Positions 1-9,117 of a stretch of 64,000 bases of DNA are shown in pieces. The stretch spans positions 35,326-99,325 of the forward strand of contig JAIPCX010000010.1 of assembly GCA_021737945.1 (NCBI GenBank), read 5' to 3'. Made by a program: the position numbers and the translations under genes. Below the pieces are notes generated by a model, which worked only from the letters and a program-made list of their open reading frames with translations, was not told the origin of the DNA and ran no database searches. The stretch comes from Polynucleobacter sp. (GTDB taxonomy: Bacteria > Pseudomonadota > Gammaproteobacteria > Burkholderiales > Burkholderiaceae_D). Position 1 is the first letter of the stretch. Every line of letters starts with the position of its first letter.

Positions 1-40
1 ATCGCTCGCGGACCTGCGTTCAGAGCATGTGTTTAATTGA
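1..40 (+). other. Possible 3' end of a gene entering from the left
   Basis: From base 2 an open frame runs in from the window edge and stops at TGA 38-40. Its GC-rich codons (CTC GCG GAC CTG CGT) look coding, but twelve residues cannot identify a product. The rest of 41-207 shows no convincing coding or RNA signal. Confidence 0.2.
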
Positions 41-207
41 TAGCTTCATCGATCAGGTAGTTCACGATTTTTATTAAGTTTATTTTGACTGAATACCGCC
101 CAATGAGGCGACTATCGACGGAACTCACACACCCACTCAGCAGAACACATAAGCCTTACGTCTGATCGATTGAATAAAGCACAAACTACCGCTCAATTTG
201 ATTTTGA

Positions 208-597
208 TCAGCGTTGAGAGCAAATCCCTTTCCAGATAGCCTCGTGCCTTCGGCTCTGATCTGAAGCAAGCCAGGCCTGAGCTTCCGCCTCTTTATGCAA
301 AGTGGGGCCCATAGCCATGTTTTCAGGAAAAATCTCTAAGCTAACCTGGCGAATTTTCTTTCCATCACAATCGATGTCATACCAAGCTTTGGCGCTTAGA
401 TAATCATGACCATTCAATGTTTGAGGTTTATGGAAATCTTGTGTACTCATAACACGCAGTATATTTCCGTTTTTTTCAGCAGCTTCTTTGTCAATGTACA
501 AAATTCCATCACGCGTCTCAACCAAAATACTCAACGCCGCTTGTGCAGACCAACTGCACATGGATAACATCAAACTGAATAAAAAAATACGCATCAT
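208..597 (-). CDS. Secreted adhesin-E-like protein
   Basis: Small exported protein of about 129 residues. The N-terminus has a basic start, a hydrophobic stretch and an AQA cleavage motif, so a signal peptide is clear. The mature part (a tyrosine-aspartate strand after LVETRDG, a DCDGKK segment, and a final W-C pair near the C-terminus) resembles the surface-adhesin E family common as small envelope proteins in betaproteobacteria. Two tandem ATGs lie after a GGAG ribosome site; the second (594) has the better spacing, and the in-frame TTG at 600 is unlikely. It lies 14-17 bases after the Sel1-repeat gene on the same strand and is probably cotranscribed. The binding role is inferred from the family only. 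Confidence 0.6.
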   Translation of the reverse strand: MMRIFLFSLMLSMCSWSAQAALSILVETRDGILYIDKEAAEKNGNILRVMSTQDFHKPQTLNGHDYLSAKAWYDIDCDGKKIRQVSLEIFPENMAMGPTLHKEAEAQAWLASDQSRRHEAIWKGICSQR

Positions 598-614
598 CAA
601 TCTCCGAATTAGGA

Positions 615-1853
615 TTAGTTGTCTTTATGTTCTGCTAAGTTATAAATGAAACTATCAACTCGCCAATCAGCCATTTCAATCTCGCCCAAGGTTAATTTTT
701 TGGCGGTATATTCCATCGACTTTTTTGCCAAGGGATAACCGCGCAAGTGGCTTATGCGATACCACTCGTAGGCTTTCAGCATATCTTGATCTACACCCTG
801 CCCATAGGCATACAAAAATCCAATATTAAATTGTGCCTTCGCATGGCCTTGTCGCGCGGATAATTCATACCAACGCCTAGCCTCTTCAAATAACTGAGCG
901 GTACCGAGACCCTGTGCATACATCTGACCCGCTTCAAACTGTGCATCGGCATTACCCTGCTCAGCTGCCATCATGAAAAACGTTAAGGCACTGATTAAAT
1001 CAGGATCTGTATTTCGTTTAAATACCGATTTTTTATGAAACGTTGGCGCCTCATGCGCTATTGGATTTTGCAGCGGTGCTATCCAATCGCCTCGAAGTAA
1101 ATAACCCAACCTCAACTGAGCTAGTGCATAGCCTTGCTTCGCCGCAGATTCATACAAATGCCTGACTTGGCCCTTAGTTTGTATCAGCTTGGGATGTTGC
1201 TCAAGTAATTTAGCCCAGTGATAACGCGCTTCGTGATGATCTTGTTCGGATGACAGCTGAAGTAATCGCAAGGCCTCAGTAATGTTTTTTCGTATGCCAT
1301 GACCCGTGGCATACGCCAACCCCAAGTGACACTGCGCGTCGGAATTATTTCGATGCGTTGCACGCTGCAACCATTCCACCGCCATAGTGGAATCCTGCTC
1401 TACATCCACTCCTGCAAGCAGTTGCGCACCCAGCGCAGCCATCGCTGGAACATTGCCTTCATCTTCCGGGTTACGTGCTGCCACAAGCCAGCTCACTGCC
1501 TTATTCACTTCGACCATCATTTGTAGAGCGCGACGCGCATCTATCGCCGTCATTTCTTCACTCAACATAGTAATTTGCGAAGCTGCTCGAGGTTCGTCAC
1601 GACCATCTGCCAGCCTAAACCACATCAACGCACGCACCTTATCGTTGGCACCTGCCTCGCCACGCAGGTTCATTACACCCAACTGATAGCGGGCTCCAGA
1701 GTGACGGCACAAGGCAAGAAAACCAAACACACGTCGAGCGCTGTATAAATCAGTAGCTAAGCCGTCGCCATGACGCCAGCGCAGTGCATGATCATACAAG
1801 GCACCCGGCTCATGCTTTAGCAATGTATCTAGACTAAGCTTAGAAAATGTCAT
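615..1853 (-). CDS. Sel1-repeat (SLR) protein
   Basis: 412-residue protein built largely of Sel1-like helical repeats, a TPR relative that acts as a protein-binding scaffold. Repeat signatures are visible from about residue 135 (MAALGAQLLAG), again as DAQCHLGLAYATGHGI, DAQFEAGQMYAQGLGT and KAQFNIGFLYAYGQGV, most followed by a W-x2-A or W-Y helix. No signal peptide or membrane segment is seen, so it is probably cytoplasmic unless exported by another route. The first 130 residues are less regular but carry related motifs (RYQLGVMNLRGEAG). It precedes the adhesin-E-like gene in the same direction. The partner cannot be told from sequence. Confidence 0.8.
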   Translation of the reverse strand: MTFSKLSLDTLLKHEPGALYDHALRWRHGDGLATDLYSARRVFGFLALCRHSGARYQLGVMNLRGEAGANDKVRALMWFRLADGRDEPRAASQITMLSEEMTAIDARRALQMMVEVNKAVSWLVAARNPEDEGNVPAMAALGAQLLAGVDVEQDSTMAVEWLQRATHRNNSDAQCHLGLAYATGHGIRKNITEALRLLQLSSEQDHHEARYHWAKLLEQHPKLIQTKGQVRHLYESAAKQGYALAQLRLGYLLRGDWIAPLQNPIAHEAPTFHKKSVFKRNTDPDLISALTFFMMAAEQGNADAQFEAGQMYAQGLGTAQLFEEARRWYELSARQGHAKAQFNIGFLYAYGQGVDQDMLKAYEWYRISHLRGYPLAKKSMEYTAKKLTLGEIEMADWRVDSFIYNLAEHKDN

Positions 1854-1946
1854 CGACGTAGTACGGACTACTTAAGTGATTAAATCGCCTGAGTAGTCTG
1901 CCACAAAAGATGCGCTCATCCACAACTTGGCTAAGCAAGCACCTGT

Positions 1947-3554
1947 CTAAGCCGCTAAAGGCGCTTTACCTAAAATAAGATCCGCTGCTTTTTCCGCCAC
2001 CATCATGGTCGGTGCGCCGGTATTACCAGAAGGCATAGTCGGCATGACAGAGGCATCCACAATGCGTAATCCATCAATACCTTTAAATCGCAGATCGGCA
2101 TCGACTACCTTACCCATACTGCAGGTACCCACAAAGTGCCATCCGGTTGTGCCACGCTGACGTGCGCAATCGAGCAATTCAGAATCACTCTCAGCGCTCG
2201 GAGGTGGAAATTCATCGCGCTCAATGAAGGGCATCAGCGGCGCGCTATGCATTAAATGCCGCGACAATCTCAATCCATCGATAGCAACTTGCTGATCTTC
2301 CGAACTCTGTAAATAGTTAGGCTGTACCAGCGGCAAATCAAACGGATCACGCGAACGTAAACTAACCTGCCCTGTACTGGTTGGACGCAACTGATAAAAA
2401 CCTAAAGTCATACCCGGAAAATTATCTAGCTGACCCGCCACACCCGAGGCATAACTACCTGGTGAAAAATGGAACTGCAGATCATTTAAATCAAGCTCAG
2501 GGCGTGACTTCGTAAACGCAAAGGCTACCGATGGACTAATAGTGATCACACTCGGCTTACCCATCAACCATTTTGCTACTTCACCGATTAATCGAATACC
2601 ACGCGCAGTGTGATTAATGGTGGTCACGCCTTTGACGCGCAAAATAGTTCGAATCATGTAGTGATCTTGAAAATTCTCACCCACGTGTTCCGATGCATGA
2701 ACTACCCGTATACCCATTTTTTGTAATTCATCAACTGGACCCACACCAGAGAGCTTCAAAATTTTTGGTGTATTCGCAGCACCGGCTGAGAGGATTACTT
2801 CACGCTTGGCATTCACTGTATGCACAGCGCCGCCGCGTTCGTGTTGATAGCTCACACCGACTGCGCGCTTGCCTTCAAACAGTATCTTGTTGACATGCGC
2901 CTTGGTCTTAATCGTCAAACGGCCTGTGGCCTTCGCCGGATTAAGAAAGGCCGTCGCCGCACTAAAGCGTCGACCTTTGTGTATCCAGCGCTGGTAGTAG
3001 CCTGCGCCGGTTTGATCGCCGCGGTTGTAATCTACATGCGTGGGCAAACCGTACAGACCTGCAGATTCAATAAACGCATCACATAAGGGATGACGCCAGT
3101 CGCAATCACTAATGGGTAGCAAACCATCACGACCACGCACACTAGAATCACCCTTACCTAAAAATCGTTCCGAACGTTTGAAATACGGCAGGATGTCTTG
3201 ATAACGCCAGCCCGGATTACCTAACGCGGCCCATTGATCGAAATCTTCAGGCTGACCACGGGTGTAGTTAAAACCATTAATCGAACTCGACCCACCCAGA
3301 GTGCGACCCATACGTGTCGTCACACGTCGACCGGCAGAACCTTCGGAAGGTTCGGTTGAAAAATCCCACGTGTAACTAGGATTGTGACCCACATAAATAA
3401 AGCCCGCGGGAATGTGAATAAACGGATGTAAATCGGAGGGTCCTGCCTCTAGCAAACAAACGCTATAGCGCCCGTCTTCACATAAGCGATGCGCCAACAC
3501 ACAACCTGCAGCACCAGCTCCGACGATGACATAATCAAACGATTGATTTTCCAT
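1947..3554 (-). CDS. GMC-family FAD alcohol dehydrogenase (first copy)
   Basis: 535-residue glucose-methanol-choline oxidoreductase, the family of choline dehydrogenase BetA and alkanol dehydrogenase AlkJ. The FAD-binding VGAGAAG motif starts at about residue 11 and LLEAGPSD follows. The GMC signatures GRTLGGSSSINGF and the later LSAGAANTPKILKLSGVGP are complete. The catalytic His is in GWHFVGTCSMG and the second active-site residue is the Asn of SGNTGAPTMM near the C-terminus. It would oxidise an alcohol to an aldehyde and pass electrons to a quinone or another acceptor. It lies 14 bases downstream of a second GMC gene. The substrate is not choline with any certainty; a Liv-type transporter and a class II aldolase nearby suggest a dedicated carbon source. 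Confidence 0.88.
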   Translation of the reverse strand: MENQSFDYVIVGAGAAGCVLAHRLCEDGRYSVCLLEAGPSDLHPFIHIPAGFIYVGHNPSYTWDFSTEPSEGSAGRRVTTRMGRTLGGSSSINGFNYTRGQPEDFDQWAALGNPGWRYQDILPYFKRSERFLGKGDSSVRGRDGLLPISDCDWRHPLCDAFIESAGLYGLPTHVDYNRGDQTGAGYYQRWIHKGRRFSAATAFLNPAKATGRLTIKTKAHVNKILFEGKRAVGVSYQHERGGAVHTVNAKREVILSAGAANTPKILKLSGVGPVDELQKMGIRVVHASEHVGENFQDHYMIRTILRVKGVTTINHTARGIRLIGEVAKWLMGKPSVITISPSVAFAFTKSRPELDLNDLQFHFSPGSYASGVAGQLDNFPGMTLGFYQLRPTSTGQVSLRSRDPFDLPLVQPNYLQSSEDQQVAIDGLRLSRHLMHSAPLMPFIERDEFPPPSAESDSELLDCARQRGTTGWHFVGTCSMGKVVDADLRFKGIDGLRIVDASVMPTMPSGNTGAPTMMVAEKAADLILGKAPLAA

Positions 3555-3568
3555 GATTTTTATTATTG

Positions 3569-5224
3569 TTAGAAATTAGTGGGTACTAAAGGGGCATGTC
3601 CTCGTATCAGATCAGCGGCTTTTTCAGCAATCATCATCGTCGCAGCACATATGTTAGCTGACGGTATAGTTGGCATCACAGATGAATCAGCGATCCGTAA
3701 ATTTTGAATTCCATGGACTCGGCATTCATCATCAACCACTGCTCCACTGTCATCGGCTTTACCCATACGCGCCGTGCCATTCAGATGATATGAAGAGACA
3801 CCGTACTGTCGTATAAAACTTAACAATTCATCGTCAGTGGTCTTATCACTACCCGGCATCGATTCCGACTGTACATACGGCACTAACTCAGGCGTTTGCA
3901 ACAAACGGCGCGCTAGGCGCACGCCACGAATCAAGGTCTGCTGATCACGTTCGTGACTCAGGTAGTTAGGTTGTATCAAAGGATCCTCAAACGGATCTGA
4001 ACTACGCAGCTGCACATTACCCCGACTCTCTGGCCTATGCTGCCATACCCCACACGTCATACCGGGATAGGTATCCAACATACCGACGTAACCTTCGCGA
4101 TAGCTCGCTGGTGAAAACACACCTTGTAAATCAGGGCGACTCGCATCGCCTTGTGAGTTACAGAAAAAATGAATCAATGAAGGACTCAACGCCAATATGC
4201 TGGGCTTACCCATTAGCCAACGCGACACCTGCCCTGCTAAATGTAAGCCACGCGACATTTCGTTCATGGTGCGTGCATTTTTCGCACGTGCGACCAGTCG
4301 TATAGAAAAATGATCAGATAAATTCTGCCCCACACCCGGCAAGTGACGGTTAACGCGTATTCCTTTAGATTGCAAAAATTCAGCATCACCAATACCTGAA
4401 AGCTGTAACAACCTAGGTGTATTAATCGCCCCCGCACATATAATCACTTCGCGGCGTGCATGGACTTCACTCAGATTGTCAGACGAGGTACCACGCACAT
4501 ACTGCACGCCCGTTGCGCACCCTCCATCCACCACAATGCGAGTAACTCGCGCATGCGTTCGAATAGCCAAGTTATTGCGAGATTTAACAGGCTTAAGAAA
4601 GGTGCGCGATGTACTCATGCGCCAGCCTTGATGAATCGTGCGCTGAAAAAAACCTACCCCCGCTTGCGAGGCACCGTTGTAATCATCATTGCGTGGAATT
4701 CCCAAACCTTGCGCACCAGCGATGAACGCATCATTGATTGGATGTTGCCAATCAATGTCAGTCACTGGCAGTAATCCATCACGACCACGATAGGTAGCAT
4801 CACCCAACGCATACTGCTCACTCTGTTTAAAGTAAGGTAAAACATCGGCATAACTCCAGCCGCGGTTACCTAATGCAGCCCACTCATCATAGTCTTCACG
4901 CTGACCGCGGTTGTACACCAAGCCATTAATAGAACTTGAACCACCGAGAACACGCCCCTGCGGCAAAGGCACGCGCCGACCCATCGTTTGTGCATTAGGT
5001 TCGGATGAAAATTGCCAAGTGAATTGAGGATCAAACAGAACTTTGACGAAACCGGCAGGAATATGTAGCCAAGGATGCCAGTCACTTGGGCCCGCCTCGA
5101 GCAAACACACGGTGGTATTTGTATCTTCGCTGAGGCGGTTAGCTAGAATTGCTCCAGCGGCGCCTGCCCCCACGATAACGTAATCAAAAGTCTCAGGAGG
5201 CCTGCTAAGCGATGTGGTTGCCAT
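3569..5224 (-). CDS. GMC-family FAD alcohol dehydrogenase (second copy)
   Basis: About 551 residues and clearly paralogous to the next gene. The FAD motif VGAGAAGAILANRL, GRVLGGSSSINGL and ICAGAINTPRLLQLSGIG are present. The catalytic His lies in SSYHLNGTARMG and the partner Asn in SANICAATMM. I start at the ATG of MATTSLSR (5224) because the FAD motif begins about 18 residues later, as is usual; an in-frame start at 5293 would add a 23-residue cysteine-containing leader without family support. The two GMC genes are probably one transcript. Differences around the active site (Leu-Asn-Gly-Thr-Ala against Val-Gly-Thr-Cys) suggest different substrates. Confidence 0.87.
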   Translation of the reverse strand: MATTSLSRPPETFDYVIVGAGAAGAILANRLSEDTNTTVCLLEAGPSDWHPWLHIPAGFVKVLFDPQFTWQFSSEPNAQTMGRRVPLPQGRVLGGSSSINGLVYNRGQREDYDEWAALGNRGWSYADVLPYFKQSEQYALGDATYRGRDGLLPVTDIDWQHPINDAFIAGAQGLGIPRNDDYNGASQAGVGFFQRTIHQGWRMSTSRTFLKPVKSRNNLAIRTHARVTRIVVDGGCATGVQYVRGTSSDNLSEVHARREVIICAGAINTPRLLQLSGIGDAEFLQSKGIRVNRHLPGVGQNLSDHFSIRLVARAKNARTMNEMSRGLHLAGQVSRWLMGKPSILALSPSLIHFFCNSQGDASRPDLQGVFSPASYREGYVGMLDTYPGMTCGVWQHRPESRGNVQLRSSDPFEDPLIQPNYLSHERDQQTLIRGVRLARRLLQTPELVPYVQSESMPGSDKTTDDELLSFIRQYGVSSYHLNGTARMGKADDSGAVVDDECRVHGIQNLRIADSSVMPTIPSANICAATMMIAEKAADLIRGHAPLVPTNF

Positions 5225-5374
5225 GAATCGTCGTTTTGCCAAGGTTGCCAAGCATCGCGAACACGTTTCATGCTCGCTTACTTCTAGCAGCACATTTTAT
5301 CAATCTAGCTTGCTACCTATCGCCCGCCGATTGAATAATTAACTTCGCAATCGCAGAAGTCTGGCCTTAGCAAA

Positions 5375-5411
5375 TGCAAAGCTGCTAATACAACTCGATA
5401 GCAGCTTTGCA
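5375..5411 (-). terminator. Strong hairpin between aldolase and GMC genes
   Basis: A perfect 13-base inverted repeat (TGCAAAGCTGCTA and its complement) with an 11-base loop lies just after the class II aldolase stop. On the minus strand it is followed only by a short ATTTG, so termination would be partial. It could equally act as an RNA-processing or stability element between the aldolase and the GMC genes. Confidence 0.45.
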
Positions 5412-5418
5412 AGTGAGA

Positions 5419-6246
5419 TTAATCCAGAAAGTCTGGCTGCTCTTTCAGTATGCGCGCATACAGTGGCTGAAATTGGAACCAACCGGCATAGGGAGAACCG
5501 ACGATGTCGTAGGTTTGACGGGCCGACTCAGGGGATATGGTTTTAAGTGGCTTGCCATGAGACGCCGCTTCGGCCAACAGCTGTACCTGGCAGCTACGCT
5601 CAAGACAGATGTACCACCAGGCAGCCGCATCGACGGTTTGACCCGCAGTGATAATGCCGTGGTTCTGCAAGATGGCTGCCTTGTGCTGACCTAAAGCTTG
5701 AGCGATGCGAACACCTTCATCGACTTCGACCGCCACGCCACCAAAATTTTCATAGACGGCATGATCATTATAGAAAGCGCAGGCATCTTGAGTAATGCAA
5801 TCCAAGGTGCGGCCTAGTGCTGACCACGCACGGCCATACGGCGAGTGCGTATGAGCCGCTGCATTTACATCAGGGCGCAAGGTATGAACAGCGGCATGAA
5901 TCGCAAAGGCGGCGCAGTTCACCGGGTAATCACCCTCAACCACATTACCTTCGTGATCAACGCGAATCAGATTCGATACCTTGACCTGACTGAAGTGAAC
6001 GCCGTAAGGATTTACCCAAAACGAATCCGTAAACTCAGGATCACGCGCAGTGATATGACCAGCTACCCCCTCGTCAAAGCCAAAACGAGAGAACAGTCGA
6101 AACGCACCAGCTAGCTTTTGCTTGCGATGCAGCCTTTCTTCAGCCAACGTCTTAAATACCGGAATAGATGGCAGGCTGGGAGAATTCCCATTCCCCAAAT
6201 ATTGTTGATTGAGTTGGATGGCGGACAACTCGGACTGGTCATTCAT
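5419..6246 (-). CDS. Class II aldolase/adducin family protein
   Basis: 275-residue zinc-dependent aldolase-type protein. The domain starts near residue 38 (RKQKLAGAFRLFSRFGFDEG) with the family's AGHITARDP loop. Metal ligands are seen as the paired histidines in AHTHSPYGRAWS and the later histidine of ILQNHGIITAG. Members either cleave phosphorylated sugars or act as decarboxylases, and many relatives next to oxidoreductases act on unphosphorylated acids or ketols of unknown identity. It sits upstream of the two GMC genes on the same strand and downstream of the FNR-type regulator, so it fits a catabolic cluster. The reaction is not predictable from sequence alone. Confidence 0.85.
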   Translation of the reverse strand: MNDQSELSAIQLNQQYLGNGNSPSLPSIPVFKTLAEERLHRKQKLAGAFRLFSRFGFDEGVAGHITARDPEFTDSFWVNPYGVHFSQVKVSNLIRVDHEGNVVEGDYPVNCAAFAIHAAVHTLRPDVNAAAHTHSPYGRAWSALGRTLDCITQDACAFYNDHAVYENFGGVAVEVDEGVRIAQALGQHKAAILQNHGIITAGQTVDAAAWWYICLERSCQVQLLAEAASHGKPLKTISPESARQTYDIVGSPYAGWFQFQPLYARILKEQPDFLD

Positions 6247-6352
6247 GGCTTCTTCCCATAATTAAGCGGTTAATGCCCAAATGTTAGCATTTATTGGGGA
6301 AGCCTCTTATTGCCAAACCAGACAACCAATCGGCACTCGCGGTTGACCGATT

Positions 6353-7228
6353 CTATCCAGCCATCATGCGTAGTTTTATGTTGGAGCTAATTTTTTGCTC
6401 TGGAAATTTATACATCTGCTCCAACACTTCTTTACTGTTAATACTGACATGACGAGCTCTTACATTAATCGCGCCGATTCGGCCGAATTGAGAAAATGAG
6501 CGACTCACGGTCTCCATCGACAAACCCAAGTAGCTACCTATCTCTTCTCTACTCATGCGAAGAATAAATGATTTAGCCGAATAACCCATCAAGTGAAACC
6601 TATCCGATAGCTGCACCAGAAAAAAAGCTACTCGCGATTCTGCATTCTGAGAGCCCATGATGCCAATCATCTCTTGCTCACGAATTAATTCCGAACTGAT
6701 CATTCGGTACAACAATTCTTCTAATTCACTGTTATCACGCGCCGCCAAAATAAGTGTTTTCAAAGGTAAGCTAATTAAATTGCAATCAGATAAAGCAGTC
6801 ACCTCAGATTTATAGTTTTTGGTGTGAATACCATCTACACCTACGATGTCACCCTTCATCGGGAAACATAAAATTTGTTCGCTGCCAGACCTACTGATTG
6901 AGGAAGTTTTTAAAAATCCTGAATGAACAATATAAATTGAGCTGAACTCTTGCCCTGTAGTGAATACTTTTTGTCCCGATTTGAATTGCAAGTGCTGAAA
7001 ATAAAATTCACTACTTTTGCGACTACTAGGCACGGACATACCTAGTAAGCTACACAGATCAGACAAGCTAAATCTGCATGAGTCGTTAACATGACTTTCT
7101 GATTTTTCGGTTGGAGTAATGGCTCTGGAAAATGGGATTTGATGGTTAACAACTGCCGATGCTGCATTCATTCTCGCCGCCTGTCTATTTGAAGATTGTC
7201 GTACAAGGTATGACAGCTTTCTTGTCAC
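6353..7228 (-). CDS. Crp/Fnr-family regulator, FNR-like without clear Fe-S ligands
   Basis: 291 residues: a cyclic-nucleotide-binding-type beta barrel (about 78-190), a dimer helix and a winged helix-turn-helix (MSREEIGSYLGLSMETVSRSFSQF region). The recognition helix ETVSRSF matches the E-x2-S-R core of FNR, so an FNR-type half site TTGAT is likely. FNR itself needs Cys20, Cys23, Cys29 and Cys122. Here only Cys51 and Cys59 (spacing C-x7-C) lie in the N-terminal arm, and the position equal to Cys122 is Ile, so a normal [4Fe-4S] switch is not expected. The GTG start at 7228 lacks a ribosome site; ATG 7171 is preceded by a purine-rich AGGCGGCGAGA and may be the true start. A role in controlling the neighbouring transporter or oxidoreductases is inferred. 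Confidence 0.82.
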   Translation of the reverse strand: MTRKLSYLVRQSSNRQAARMNAASAVVNHQIPFSRAITPTEKSESHVNDSCRFSLSDLCSLLGMSVPSSRKSSEFYFQHLQFKSGQKVFTTGQEFSSIYIVHSGFLKTSSISRSGSEQILCFPMKGDIVGVDGIHTKNYKSEVTALSDCNLISLPLKTLILAARDNSELEELLYRMISSELIREQEMIGIMGSQNAESRVAFFLVQLSDRFHLMGYSAKSFILRMSREEIGSYLGLSMETVSRSFSQFGRIGAINVRARHVSINSKEVLEQMYKFPEQKISSNIKLRMMAG

Positions 7229-7670
7229 AATGAGACCATTTACAAACTCGTCCTAGCATTTAGCTGGGCCAAAGGAACCAAACACAATAACGGCACAGGC
7301 AATAGGGTTATTGGTCTGTGCTAAAGCACACCAAGCGCGAAAACAAAAAAAAGCAAAGCCGCAAGGCCACAGATCGTTGACACACCCCTAGGAAAATTTA
7401 GTGCAGGTTCGAAGGGGTGTATGCCAGTCAATAGCATTCACGAACCATTGTTTCAAGCAGAGATCGGTCTACGACTTCAACACGAGAATTAGATGAACCC
7501 ATCATAGGCTCTAAATTCGATCACGTAACCAATAATTTATATTGATTATCAAATCGTTCTAATTACTAGTTTCATTTAATGGCTTACGAAATTACTTGTC
7601 GTTATGAACACAGTCGATTGAATAAGGACTAAACAAGTGAATACGTAACGAGCTTGTTAAGAGCCTTACC
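7229..7670. other. Intergenic stretch between regulator and liv operon
   Basis: 442 bases without a gene. It holds an imperfect ACACCCC/GGGGTGT dyad around 7380-7421 with a long loop, and A/T-rich sequence near 7530-7610. This space should contain the promoter of the FNR-like gene and the end of the liv transcript. I see no classical TTGAT-N4-ATCAA box; TTGATTATCAA at about 7543 has only one base between the arms. Confidence 0.5.
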
Positions 7671-8378
7671 TTACCCTACGCCCAGGTAAATTTTTCGGAT
7701 TCTATCGTCCGTTGCTAAACCAGATGCACTGCCTTCCTGCGCAACAGATCCGTGCTCCAGCACATAAGCACGATCGGCAATATGCAGGGCTGATTGCGCA
7801 TCTTGTTCAGCCATGAGTATGGCCACGCCACCATCGCAAATTTTTCTAATCGCGGCAAAAATTTCCATTTTCAAGCGATGCGCGATACCGACAGAGGGCT
7901 CATCTAGCAATAACAATTGTGGATCACCCATCAAGGCACGACCAATGGCAACCATCTGCTGCTGTCCACCAGATAGCGTGCTGACAATCTGATCTTGGCG
8001 TTCCGACAAAATGGGAAACAGAGAAAATACTCGCGTGAGATCGTTTTCAACTTCTTGACGATTGGTTCGAAGATAGGCGCCTAACTGGAGATTTTTCATC
8101 ACCGATAATTCAGGGAATAAACGCCGTCCTTCAGGACAATGACAAATACCTAAACCTACCACTTGCTCTGTTGAATAAGCATGTAATGACTGCCCATTAA
8201 ATTCGAGCGTGCCGTGCGAATTCATCGCACGAGATATCACTTTAAGTAGTGTCGATTTACCAGCACCATTAGGGCCGAGTATTGCTACCAACTCACCGGG
8301 GTGTATCTGTAACTGAATTTTTTCTAGCGCTATTGCCTGCCCATACGCCGCAGTTAACTGACCAAGTTTAAGCAGCAT
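7671..8378 (-). CDS. livF: Branched-chain amino acid-type ABC transporter ATPase LivF
   Basis: 235-residue ATP-binding subunit. Walker A GPNGAGKST is at residues 35-43, the ABC signature is LSGGQQQ and Walker B is LLLLDEPS. Length and the terminal IRKIYLGVG sequence are typical of LivF, which ends close to the C-terminal Y-LG motif. It works at the inner membrane with LivG on the LivH-LivM channel. The start overlaps the end of livG by 11 bases, which indicates translational coupling in a livJHMGF-type operon. The substrate may be an amino acid, an aromatic or another small carboxylate, since this transporter class is broad. Confidence 0.92.
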   Translation of the reverse strand: MLLKLGQLTAAYGQAIALEKIQLQIHPGELVAILGPNGAGKSTLLKVISRAMNSHGTLEFNGQSLHAYSTEQVVGLGICHCPEGRRLFPELSVMKNLQLGAYLRTNRQEVENDLTRVFSLFPILSERQDQIVSTLSGGQQQMVAIGRALMGDPQLLLLDEPSVGIAHRLKMEIFAAIRKICDGGVAILMAEQDAQSALHIADRAYVLEHGSVAQEGSASGLATDDRIRKIYLGVG

Positions 8379-9117
8379 GATGCACCGCCATCTCAGTTTG
8401 TTTGCCTATATACGCTTCAATCACTTTAGGATGCGCAACGATTTCAGCCGGCGAGCCCTCAGCAATTACTTCACCAAAATCAAGTGCGATTACACGTGAA
8501 ACCAATTGCATGAACTCACGCAGCTTATGCTCGATTAATAAAATGGTGAGCTGCTTCTCAGCATGTAATTGACGTATCAAGGATGAGATCGCTTCAATCT
8601 CCGATGAGCCTAGGCCAGCAAAAGGCTCATCAAGCAATAGCAATTCAGGCTCGGCAGCTAATGCACGGGCAATTTCTAAGCGCCGCAAGTCTCCATACGA
8701 AAGCAACTCTGATGGCGTGTGCGCCTTGGCTTCCAGACCAACTTGTTTGAGTAATTGCATGGCTCGATCACCTAGACCATCGTGCCGAACACGCGGGCCT
8801 AAGCTGCCCACCAATACATTTTCTAAGACAGATAAACCAACAAATGGACGACACAATTGAAATGTGCGTGCAATGCCTAAGGTGACAATTTTATGTGGCT
8901 TCACACCTTGCAACGACTGACCATTGAAAATGACTCGACCGTTATCGGGAGGAATGAAGTTCGTGAGCATATTAAACAGTGTGGTCTTGCCCGCACCATT
9001 CGGCCCGAGTATGCCGACAATCTCGCCTCGGCGAATTTGCATACTCACCTGCTTGACCGCGTGCAGCCCGCCAAAGTGCTTATCAACGCTATCGACTTCC
9101 AGCAGTACCGAACTCAT
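8368..9117 (-). CDS. livG: Branched-chain amino acid-type ABC transporter ATPase LivG
   Basis: 249-residue ATPase. Walker A GPNGAGKTT and Walker B LLLLDEPFAGLG are intact; the Q-loop region reads ARTFQLCRPF, the LivG form. The signature is the weaker LLSYGDLRRLEIARAL, which is normal in this subfamily. It overlaps livM by four bases (ATGA) and livF by 11, so the three are coupled. Its partner is LivF in the heterodimeric motor at the cytoplasmic face. Confidence 0.92.
   Translation of the reverse strand: MSSVLLEVDSVDKHFGGLHAVKQVSMQIRRGEIVGILGPNGAGKTTLFNMLTNFIPPDNGRVIFNGQSLQGVKPHKIVTLGIARTFQLCRPFVGLSVLENVLVGSLGPRVRHDGLGDRAMQLLKQVGLEAKAHTPSELLSYGDLRRLEIARALAAEPELLLLDEPFAGLGSSEIEAISSLIRQLHAEKQLTILLIEHKLREFMQLVSRVIALDFGEVIAEGSPAEIVAHPKVIEAYIGKQTEMAVHHAA

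Noticed and set aside
7541..7555. FNR-type box TTGATTATCAA upstream of the liv end
   Set aside because: The arms are separated by one base instead of four, so an FNR dimer would not fit.
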